This document shows positions 17,891-25,800 of a stretch of 64,000 nt of DNA, one piece after another. Numbering within the stretch: position 1 is the first letter of the stretch; each line of letters opens with the position of its first letter. This DNA comes from Edaphocola aurantiacus. GTDB lineage: Bacteria > Bacteroidota > Bacteroidia > Chitinophagales > Chitinophagaceae. The position numbers and the translations under genes were made by a program. Under the pieces are notes generated by a model. That model searched no databases. It was given only the letters and a program-made list of their open reading frames with translations, and had not been told where the DNA came from. The stretch covers positions 62,001 to 126,000 of the forward strand of contig NZ_VOSI01000002.1 in the NCBI RefSeq assembly GCF_019797745.1, read 5' to 3'.

Positions 17891-19351
17891 TTATCTCCTT
17901 TCGTGCTGGTTTTCATCCTGCTCCAGGTGCAATATTGCTGCATCTATATTATAGATTTCTTTGAGGTGCACTTTCATTTGCTCTGCAGCAAATACCGAAC
18001 GGTGCTGACCACCGGTACAACCAAAGCTGATGGTCAGCTGATCGAAACCGCGTTGCAGGTAATCGTTGATCGTAATATCTACGGTACCAAATACATTCTC
18101 CAGGAACTGTGGCATACGGGTTTTGTTCAGCAGGTATTCCTGCACCGGATAGTCACGACCGGTCTGGGTTTTATAGATCTCCATACGACCCGGGTTCAAT
18201 ACACCACGACAGTCGAATACAAATCCGCCACCATGTCCGCTGGTATCTTTAGGCAATCCTTTCTTATAAGAAAAGGAGTAAATCTTTACCGTTAAGGGAT
18301 GCTCCGGATTTTGTGTCGGAATATGAAACTGCTCTATCACCTCCGGCTTTACCAGCTCCTGCAGCACTTTACTCAGCTCAGGATATTTGATCAGGTAAGC
18401 ATAGTCCTTTACGTATTCCTGCAATTGTAATAAGGCAGGGTATATACTGGAAATGAAGTGTGGCTTACGTTCTATCAGTCCTCTCAGACCATAGGCACCA
18501 AGGGTTTGCAATATGCGCAACAGTACACACTCCAGGTATACTTTCATGAAATGCAGCTCATCGAAATCAGAGATCTCTTTGGTAGCTTGTATGGTACGGA
18601 TGTAATGACGCTCCAGGTGTGTTTTCCAGGCTTTAGGCAATTGCGCTTTGGCCTGCCATAACAGGGACACCAGGTCATAATGCGGCAATCCTTTCATCCC
18701 ACCCTGGAAGTCGATATAGCCCGGCTTCCCGTCCTGCAACATAATATTGCGGCTCTGGAAGTCACGGTACATAAAGGTTTTCACCGATTCTGAATCCAGG
18801 TCACGGCTCCAGCTCTCCAGCTCTTCCTGCAAAATGGTTTTATCATAATTCAGTTTCAATACATCTGCAAAGTAGTATTTGAAATAGTTGAGATCCGCCA
18901 GGATAGCTTTCTGGTCAAATGCCGCTGTATTATAACACATGGTATAATCGATCTCACGACCCGCTACCCACTGGAAGCGTACCAGGTCCGCCACCGCTTG
19001 TTCATACAGGACCTTAACCTCATCGGTCTTTCCTTCTTTCAATACCATTTCCAGCAGTGAGCGTCCGCCCTTATCTTCCATAAGGTAACAGATATTATCG
19101 CTGGTCTGATCATAGATCTCCGGAACCGGTAAGCCATGCTTCAGGAATATTTTAGTGAAATAGAAATAAGTATTATTCTCTCTCTTGTTTTTGCTGTATG
19201 CCCCGATGGCACGGTGTTTCGCACCAATCAGCCGTACATACATACGGTCAGAACCAGAAGGAGGAATAGCCTCAATCTTGTCCACCGGTTCATTAAAATG
19301 CTTGGTGTATAATTCGCTTAACCGGTCAAGGTATGCGGTTGTATCAGACAT
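17891..19351 (-). CDS. Fusion of AmgK-like sugar kinase (phosphotransferase) and RapZ C-terminal domain
   Basis: 486-aa two-domain protein. The N-terminal ~330 residues are an aminoglycoside-phosphotransferase-fold kinase: nucleotide-side pattern DRMYVRLIG, catalytic loop YRDFQSRNIML, and metal-binding YIDFQGG. AmgK relatives phosphorylate MurNAc/GlcNAc in peptidoglycan recycling. The C-terminal ~130 residues match the RapZ C-terminal domain (YSFSYKKGLPKD, FDCRGVLNPGR, FGCTGGQHRSVF), which in E. coli RapZ senses glucosamine-6-phosphate. A role in amino-sugar recycling or sensing is inferred from both halves. Its start overlaps the end of the sixA-like gene by 8 nt, so it is translationally coupled. 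Confidence 0.82.
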   Translation of the reverse strand: MSDTTAYLDRLSELYTKHFNEPVDKIEAIPPSGSDRMYVRLIGAKHRAIGAYSKNKRENNTYFYFTKIFLKHGLPVPEIYDQTSDNICYLMEDKGGRSLLEMVLKEGKTDEVKVLYEQAVADLVRFQWVAGREIDYTMCYNTAAFDQKAILADLNYFKYYFADVLKLNYDKTILQEELESWSRDLDSESVKTFMYRDFQSRNIMLQDGKPGYIDFQGGMKGLPHYDLVSLLWQAKAQLPKAWKTHLERHYIRTIQATKEISDFDELHFMKVYLECVLLRILQTLGAYGLRGLIERKPHFISSIYPALLQLQEYVKDYAYLIKYPELSKVLQELVKPEVIEQFHIPTQNPEHPLTVKIYSFSYKKGLPKDTSGHGGGFVFDCRGVLNPGRMEIYKTQTGRDYPVQEYLLNKTRMPQFLENVFGTVDITINDYLQRGFDQLTISFGCTGGQHRSVFAAEQMKVHLKEIYNIDAAILHLEQDENQHERR

Positions 19352-19850
19352 CTGAACTGTTATTTTTGGGGTAATCGTATAGTATTAATTGTCTCTTTGC
19401 CTTATGGTAATCGGCCCATGTATCCGCATCAATACTAAAGGCTATGATCCCACAGGTAGGCACATTGTCCGTAGTAAAGCCCGGTATGGCGTCATTCACC
19501 ATATCGGTTATACCCGGGTTGTGCGCCACGATGTATATGGTATTGTATGCGTCATCTGTTGCACAGATCTGATCTTCCAGCCTTTCAGGGCTTGCATGAT
19601 ACAGGAACCGGTCCCAGTGTATGTCATTGGCAAAGCCCGTTGCCTTTGCAATCAGCTCGGCGGTTTGTTTGGCCCTCTTTGCAGTGCTGGCATAGATCGC
19701 ATCCGGTTCCAGACCGTATTGCAGCAGTCGCTTGCCCATCACCGGTGCATTTTCCTTGCCCCGGGCGGTCAGCGGGCGGTCAAAATCGGGTTGTCCCAGT
19801 TCTGCCCAGCTGGATTTGGCATGACGAATGATGACGATGCGCTTACTCAT
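19344..19850 (-). CDS. SixA-like histidine phosphatase
   Basis: 168-aa histidine phosphatase superfamily member of the short SixA branch. The catalytic motif IIRHAKSSW is at the N-terminus, with YASTAKRAKQTAEL and the second His in IYIVAHNPGI; D..RPLTARG is also typical. SixA in E. coli removes phosphate from phosphohistidine proteins, but small-molecule substrates are possible. The ATG at 19850 is preferred over the TTG at 19859. It overlaps the lpxH end by 8 nt (ATGAGTAA) and the next gene by 8 nt, making a compact operon. Confidence 0.88.
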   Translation of the reverse strand: MSKRIVIIRHAKSSWAELGQPDFDRPLTARGKENAPVMGKRLLQYGLEPDAIYASTAKRAKQTAELIAKATGFANDIHWDRFLYHASPERLEDQICATDDAYNTIYIVAHNPGITDMVNDAIPGFTTDNVPTCGIIAFSIDADTWADYHKAKRQLILYDYPKNNSSDV

Positions 19851-20604
19851 GGCTGTCAAATGTTTTTAAATGAAATGCTGTTCCATCAAACTCTCCATAA
19901 GTGTTCAGGCTAATCCAGTCACCCAGGTTGATATACCAGCTGTTGCCCAACGGTAGCGTCATAGCCAGGTGACGATGTCCGAAAATGAAGTAGTCGATAT
20001 GCTCCCTCTGCAAATATTCTTTCGCAAAGATCACCAGCCACTCCCGGTCCTCTCCTTTGAAATCGCCGTCATGTGCCCCCTGGTGCTTAGCGCCCCTGCG
20101 GCTGAAGTAATTGGCAATACCCACACCGGTATCCGGGTGCACCCTGCGGTATAGCCATTGTGCAAACGGACTGCTCATTACTCTTTTCAGGAATTTGTAT
20201 TTATGATCGCCGGGCCCCAGGCCATCTCCATGAGCCACGAAGAATTTCTTGCCTCCGGCTTCAAAAGTGATGGGTCCATAATGTACGGGAATATTGAGTT
20301 CCTCGGGAAAGTAGTTCCGCATCCAGAGGTCATGGTTACCGGTAAAGATCTCTATAGCAATACCGGCATCGGCCATTTCGGCCAGCTTACCCAGGAAGCG
20401 GGTGTAACCTTTGGGTACTACATTCTTATATTCAAACCATACATCAAACAAGTCTCCTACAAGGTATATCTTTTCAGCTTCGTCGCGGATGCTGTCCAGC
20501 CACTGACAAATACGTCTTTCCCTGAGCAGACTGGAGGTCTTATCAGGTATGCCCAGATGGAAATCAGAGGCGAAAAATATTTTCTTTCCTTGGGGAAGCT
20601 GCAT
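19843..20604 (-). CDS. lpxH: UDP-2,3-diacylglucosamine diphosphatase (LpxH type)
   Basis: 253-aa metallophosphoesterase of the LpxH group, which hydrolyses UDP-2,3-diacylglucosamine to lipid X in lipid A synthesis at the inner membrane surface. The five metal motifs are visible: D14-F-H16, GDLFDVW, GNHDLW, HGDGLG and GHRH. The RVHPDTG and FSRRGAKHQG insert resembles other Bacteroidota LpxH-like proteins. First gene of lpxH - sixA-like - kinase/RapZ, which groups envelope amino-sugar functions. The exact LpxH assignment, rather than a related phosphodiesterase, is likely but not certain. Confidence 0.85.
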   Translation of the reverse strand: MQLPQGKKIFFASDFHLGIPDKTSSLLRERRICQWLDSIRDEAEKIYLVGDLFDVWFEYKNVVPKGYTRFLGKLAEMADAGIAIEIFTGNHDLWMRNYFPEELNIPVHYGPITFEAGGKKFFVAHGDGLGPGDHKYKFLKRVMSSPFAQWLYRRVHPDTGVGIANYFSRRGAKHQGAHDGDFKGEDREWLVIFAKEYLQREHIDYFIFGHRHLAMTLPLGNSWYINLGDWISLNTYGEFDGTAFHLKTFDSHE

Positions 20605-20660
20605 ATGGCAATATCAGGGGCAAAAATAGCTAAATTGCCGGGATTATTTTGCAATAAATA

Positions 20661-20692
20661 TTGTTGGTATTTATAAAAAATGCCTATATTTG
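20661..20692 (+). promoter_or_regulatory. tRNA-Ser promoter
   Basis: TATATTTG at 20685-20692 matches TAnnTTTG, with TTGTTGG about 20 nt upstream as -33 element. It lies 12 nt before the tRNA 5' end. Confidence 0.7.
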
Positions 20693-20704
20693 CAGCCCTG
20701 ACAG

Positions 20705-20791
20705 AGAGAGGTGTCCGAGTGGTTGAAGGAGCACGCCTGGAAAGTGTGTATACGGGAAACTGTATCGAGAGTTCGAATCTCTTCCTCTCTG
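20705..20791 (+). tRNA. tRNA-Ser (anticodon GGA)
   Basis: 87-nt type II tRNA. The acceptor stem AGAGAGG (20705-20711) pairs with CCTCTCT (20784-20790) with G as discriminator. The anticodon loop CTGGAAA gives GGA (serine, UCC/UCU). A long variable arm follows, then the T-arm with GTTCGAATC. CCA is not fully encoded. It is followed by a strong terminator and marks the left edge of an RHS locus; a partial copy of its 3' end recurs at 32810-32831. Confidence 0.95.
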
Positions 20792-20793
20792 CA

Positions 20794-20828
20794 AAAGCGA
20801 TATTGTTATACAAAATATCGCTTTTTTT
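20794..20828 (+). terminator. Terminator of tRNA-Ser
   Basis: AAAGCGATATT pairs with AATATCGCTTT (about 20794-20804 with 20814-20824), followed by a T7 run. Confidence 0.92.
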
Positions 20829-20858
20829 ATTTTAAATCGATAAGGATAAAAGCTTAAG

Positions 20859-20892
20859 ATGCCCGTAAATACTGTATTTACGGGCATTTTTA
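20859..20892. terminator. Second hairpin terminator
   Basis: A 14-bp stem (20859-20872 with 20874-20887, ATGCCCGTAAATAC and its complement) with an almost absent loop is followed by TTTTT. It insulates the tRNA from the minus-strand RHS region. Confidence 0.8.
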
Positions 20893-20939
20893 GCTAATCA
20901 ATGAAAATTTTATAAACTATTAAAATTAAATGGCGTTAA

Positions 20940-21106
20940 TTAATTAGCCTTTATTCCTTGATAATTATACGGTTGCTTGGGCAATGCAGGATTATTGTTA
21001 CTCTCACTAAGCGTCAACCCAAACGGATAGTAATGATTCTCTTCCAGCACTGTACCGCCGTAATGCTATACCTGCACATTGTCAAACTATGCACTTTCAG
21101 TTAGCT
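20940..21106 (-). pseudogene. Remnant of an RHS core C-terminal region
   Basis: Minus-strand translation gives FDNVQV-stop-HYGG, then TVLEENHYYPFGLTLSESNN, then PALPKQPYNYQG and KAN-stop. The pattern E-x-HYYP[FY]G followed by a Y-x-Y-x-G motif is the hallmark of Bacteroidota RHS cores; the nearby RHS protein reads FDNLAVTLEPGVLLEEKHYYPYG at the same place. At least two in-frame stops precede the intact stretch, and there is no start. It is a dead fragment of another RHS protein, between the tRNA and the active locus. Confidence 0.75.
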
Positions 21107-21242
21107 GGAATTTAGCCAAATACTTATAAAAAATCATTATATGTATTTACTAAGTAAATGTAACCTTCCCTCAAAATGTAATAGATTCTTCCATGTTAAT
21201 AAGAGTGTCTTTTCTACTATTGTTACATTAATATAGAAAAAC

Positions 21243-21278
21243 AATAGAGAGAACAGACTATTGTCTGTTCTCTCTATT
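21243..21278 (-). terminator. Terminator of RHS locus 1
   Basis: A 16-bp perfect stem (21243-21258 with 21263-21278, AATAGAGAGAACAGAC and complement) with a TATT loop, 40 nt past the last lipoprotein gene of the locus. Confidence 0.88.
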
Positions 21279-21318
21279 TACGAAATAATTCTAAACAGTT
21301 TCTGAACTATTTTTTAAA

Positions 21319-22011
21319 TTAATCTAAGACTCCTCTTTTTTCAGCTTCCTGAATGAACCATTTATTAAGGGTAGATCTATTTTTATTTATAAAATCCACA
21401 GTATGATTATCTAAGGGGTCATATAGTTTCCTATATAGCCTTACATAATCCATATAATCTTTTTTATACTTGCTTTTGTAGTATTCCGTAATGTTTTTAG
21501 CATTTGGTGGCATATCATTTAGACACTCTTTAGATTCAGAGTCGTCATTTGGATGTATTAGAACCGCACATCTTTCAACATTTTTTATTGACGATGTAAT
21601 AGTGTTAGGTAAAAACATGCTCCATGAATCACTAATACTATCCCTTAAAGATTCGCCGTTTTTGAGATAATATTCAAAAGTGATAATATAATTGCCATTT
21701 TTATTAATCACTGTATCATATCTCAATTCATAAGCCGACATGGGCTGATCAAGCTTAATTGTTGTTTCGTCTCTAACAATGAATGGAGTGTCTAAACAAT
21801 TGTACAAATACAAGCTCCATTTTGTATCATCAAATTGCTTTTCCAATTTTAGGTTTTTTATTTCTTGCGGATAACCATCAGTTTGATAATCGGCAGATTG
21901 TATATTATTGCTGATTCCTGCTGTATTAGACGTTTTATTTTGGCAAGACATAGAACTTGGTATCAGCGAAGTTAGTAGGATTAATTTACCTTTTAATTTT
22001 AACTGTTTCAT
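21319..22011 (-). CDS. Lipoprotein, candidate RHS immunity protein (copy 2)
   Basis: 230-aa exported protein. The ATG at 22011 opens a lipoprotein signal (MKQLKLKGKLILLTSLIPSS, lipobox SSMSC). It is a paralogue of the gene just upstream: shared blocks are YPQEIKNLKLEKQFDDTKWS vs YPKIIRDKGLEMLYDDAKWT, DQP(M/L), YELR(Y/F)D, and a matching C-terminus (LNKWFIQEAEKRGVLD vs LNNWFVSQAKKRGVLN). No known family is recognised. The position behind an RHS toxin-like gene and the tandem duplication suggest an immunity protein acting in the periplasm; this is inference. It ends the operon before a terminator. Confidence 0.6.
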   Translation of the reverse strand: MKQLKLKGKLILLTSLIPSSMSCQNKTSNTAGISNNIQSADYQTDGYPQEIKNLKLEKQFDDTKWSLYLYNCLDTPFIVRDETTIKLDQPMSAYELRYDTVINKNGNYIITFEYYLKNGESLRDSISDSWSMFLPNTITSSIKNVERCAVLIHPNDDSESKECLNDMPPNAKNITEYYKSKYKKDYMDYVRLYRKLYDPLDNHTVDFINKNRSTLNKWFIQEAEKRGVLD

Positions 22012-22115
22012 TTGGATTAGAATTGTATAAATAACAATTCTAAAATAAACAATAAAATATAGGTGGAAAAAATTCCCACCTATAACAATTATCATATACT
22101 GCTTTTATAAGCCAA

Positions 22116-22808
22116 TCAGTTTAATACCCCTCTTTTTTTTGCCTGGCTGACAAACCAATTGTTTAGCACTGACTGATTATCCTTAAGGTATTTTAACCTA
22201 CTTGAGCTTAGTGGTGCAAATAGTTTTTCATAAAGTTTAATGTGACGATCGGCTGAAACACCATACTTTTTCTTAAAATATTCTTGATAATTAACATCCT
22301 TATTGGAAATATATTCAACACAAGTCTTCGAATTACGCTCATAACTATTATTATTTAAATACGCAGCGCATTTTTCGTTTTCATCACCAATTATTACGTT
22401 TGGTATAAACGTTGAAAAAACATCTTTTGATATACTATCCCTCAGCTTGACCTCATTAAGATAAAATTCAAAAGTGCATATGTATTTTCCATTATTAGAT
22501 ATTAAACTATCAAATCTCAATTCATAAGTACCTAGCGGTTGATCCATTTTTCTAAAACGCTCATTTTCAACAACACTTGCCGTATCCATGAAAGTATAAA
22601 GATATAAAGTCCATTTTGCGTCATCATAAAGCATTTCAAGTCCTTTATCTCGTATTATTTTAGGATAACCGGTGTCTTTCGACCGTTCATTAACTACTAC
22701 TTGAGTAGATGAATTTTCAACTTCTTTTGCTGTATTTGTACAGGAGTAGAATACTGGAATTAAATTTAACAGTAAAATATTACGGCCTTTTAATAGTAAT
22801 TGTTTCAT
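22116..22808 (-). CDS. Lipoprotein, candidate RHS immunity protein (copy 1)
   Basis: 230-aa exported protein with lipobox VFYSC after MKQLLLKGRNILLLNLIP. Its ATG (22808) lies inside the last codons of the RHS gene, which ends at 22780, giving a 29-nt overlap in another frame and thus translational coupling. This overlap, the lipid anchor and the paralogue directly downstream are the usual layout of a toxin followed by immunity genes. No catalytic motif and no known domain are visible. The frame is open to 22949, but the start at 22808 gives the lipoprotein signal. Confidence 0.65.
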   Translation of the reverse strand: MKQLLLKGRNILLLNLIPVFYSCTNTAKEVENSSTQVVVNERSKDTGYPKIIRDKGLEMLYDDAKWTLYLYTFMDTASVVENERFRKMDQPLGTYELRFDSLISNNGKYICTFEFYLNEVKLRDSISKDVFSTFIPNVIIGDENEKCAAYLNNNSYERNSKTCVEYISNKDVNYQEYFKKKYGVSADRHIKLYEKLFAPLSSSRLKYLKDNQSVLNNWFVSQAKKRGVLN

Positions 22809-25800
22809 TTGGATTTGAATTATATAAATAAATGTATGAAGCATCAACAACAACAAATCTATTATAGTAATCTGTTTGTCTTCTTGCATTGTTGTAATCT
22901 GGTGTTGAAGGACCGCCATTATAATATCTATCTTCATAGCCAGAAACACCTATAACGTCTCCAGGACTTAAATAATGAATATGTAATCTTAGGATCGATT
23001 TATTACTTGAATACATGTATACGCTTATATTAGTACTGCCGTGGTCATATAAAGTACCTGTCTTCGTTTTATCAATATTAATGCCTACAGATATGTTATA
23101 GCCAAACGTAAGGTCGCTGTTCTGCTTTTTCTCCAGATAGGTGCCTACTTCAGCCCAGAGTGTTGTTCTCTTATCATTAATTTCTGTATATGCTGCGTTT
23201 TCTATGTTATCACCATAAAATTGCTTGGCTTTGTATTTCTTGTTCTCCTTATAGAACTTTAAATATGAATTTAGATCATAATGGTAGTTCCCAATTGAAT
23301 ATACTCCACTTTTGGGAAAAGGAATTGCTCTATTTACTTCTTCCTTAACCATACTATAGTCTTGATCGAGATTCATCGCTTCATTACCGGCAGAATTCAC
23401 CTGAGTGTTCATTAAACTCTCTTGAGCATTTCCATCACCCAACGCAGCAACCAGAGCATAGTAAGTCTGCAAAACCATGTGTTCATGATGCGCCTCATCT
23501 ATACTGACACTAAAATCCTTCATATAATCTGGTACGCCACTTCCCAGCATACTACCGCCAAAAAGTACAAAATTACCTTCAACCATAGCACCTTGTGGGC
23601 CGGGCAGCGGATTGGTCATGAGTAAACTCGCTGAATATTGTGCCGCCAGCCCCAAAGGATCTACCATTGTTGATGGGTTACAGGCCATAGCATGATACGG
23701 ACTCAATCCTTGCTGCCCGGCAGCATCTGCCATTGGGTCTAAGCTTAAAAATCGACCCAATTGCGGATCATACTGTCTGTTGTGGAAATCCATCCAGTTC
23801 AGGCCTAAATCTTCCCTGTACTCATTACCCTGGTAGCGATTTTTATTAGGTAACATTCCAGAAGAGGTGCTGCCCATACCCACGATAGGTAAACCATAAG
23901 GGTAATAGTGCTTTTCTTCCAGCAATACACCCGGTTCCAAAGTTACAGCAAGATTATCAAAATAAGTGGGTTCGGCACTCTGGGTACTGATATAAGTAGC
24001 CACATAACCATTCTGTGGTACCTCCATGGTTTCATTAGCATCAGTTCCGATACGAGTCCAGTTATCCGCCCCATCGGCCTGCCAGATGCGACAGAATTCC
24101 GGCACCAGTTGCATCTGCTCATCGAAGAACAGGAAGTTAAGGTATGCCTTGGGTTTATCAGGATCGGTGTAACTGTTTTGCAGGGCATTATATGCTTGTT
24201 GCAGGCTGCTGCTGTTCAGCATCTGTGTTGCCCAGTCGCTGGCAATGCTGCCTTCTGTACCGCTTAACTGGCCTGCCGCTTGCGCCAAGCTGCTCACCAC
24301 CTGTTCAAAAGTGTTGCTGCTTACTGTACCACTGCTTGGTGCGGTACCGCTCTCGTAATAGTTGTCCGCATTTAGGCTCAGTTTATCACCCGCCATTACT
24401 TTTAATAACAAAGTAGTGCCTACATTTGGAGTATTGGTATTGCCTATAGTCATCAGCGCGGCTTTGCTGTCGCTGCTGCTGGCACTCTCTGGTTTTTCTT
24501 CGCTCAAATTAGCTACCTGATCAAAAGTTTGTTCCTCCTGGCTCAGGTTACTGGTTTCATAAGTGGCATTATAGGTTTGGGTTTGCGCAGCAAATCCGCC
24601 AATACCACCTGTACCGGCCGCATCAACCACTACGGAGCGTATATTACCTAAATGGTCTTTTACAAAATACTGTTCCTGTGTGCCACCTTTACTCAGGTCT
24701 GTACGACCAACCGGTGTACTGATTGATTGCAAGGTGTCATTTTTGTAAATTGCGGTACCGATATAGTTGTTTATTGTTGCGGAACCGGGGCTGGGGTTGA
24801 TTACATATTCCTGCAATTTATTTCCTGCTGCATCGTAGGTATAGCCAATCTTATTCGCACCGCCATATGTAATTATAGTCGGCTTGTCAAACCATGTATA
24901 GGAGATATTACTGATATTCTTGGAGACATCTGCAGTAAGGTTACCAGAATAATCATAACTATATCCTTGAGTTGCAGTATAGAGGTAGTCGCCGCGGCCA
25001 TAGTTGGTTGTGGTGGCATCTACTACTTTCTGCAATTTGTTACTATTGGTAAAATAAGTATAAGTCAGGTTATCAACGTTAGTAGGGAATACCATCTGAT
25101 TGGCCGCCACTACCGCACGGCGCTGGAGGGTAAGGATATTTCCAGACTGGTCATATGTTACTGTTTCAGAGTAGTCATTCGTACTATTGCTCCAGCCTGT
25201 TGCGAGGGTGTAGCTTGGGGTTGTATTACTACGCAAATATGCTCCTTTAAGCATTCTGCCTGCGACATCATAGATATAACCATAACTATGTGCCCTCGCA
25301 TTACCCGCACCGGAGCCTCGCCAGATCATTCCGGCTGCCAGCCCATCATAGCGCAGACTATCATAACCATAATCATAACGCAGTACTTCACCAAAGGTCA
25401 TGGACTGGCCATTATTATTGCCCGTCAGCGCATAGGTTTCATTAATACCCTGCAGTTCTCCACGGATGTTGTATGTAAAGTTCTGGGTCTCTGCATTAGT
25501 GCCGTAAGTAACAGAACTGGCGCGCCCCATGGCATCATATGTTGTACCACTCATCACCCTCCATGGCTGGGTATTCACTTTATGTTCACTAAGGCTTAGC
25601 TGCCCGGTCTGGACGTCGTAGGTATTGCGATACCACTCCCGAAAAGCAGGGCCAGAACCATTCAGATACTGGTGCCCATGGGCAGTTATCAATACCTGTC
25701 CGGTATAACTATACTGCATGGCCATAGTATCCTTACCGCCTTTGGCATGCTGAGTCACTGAATACACCGGACGACGCTCTTTATCAAAGAAAGTCTTACT

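Noticed and set aside
24727-25599. 290-codon plus-strand open frame
   Set aside because: Antisense shadow of the RHS gene at 22780-27300; repetitive RHS codons leave long open antisense frames.
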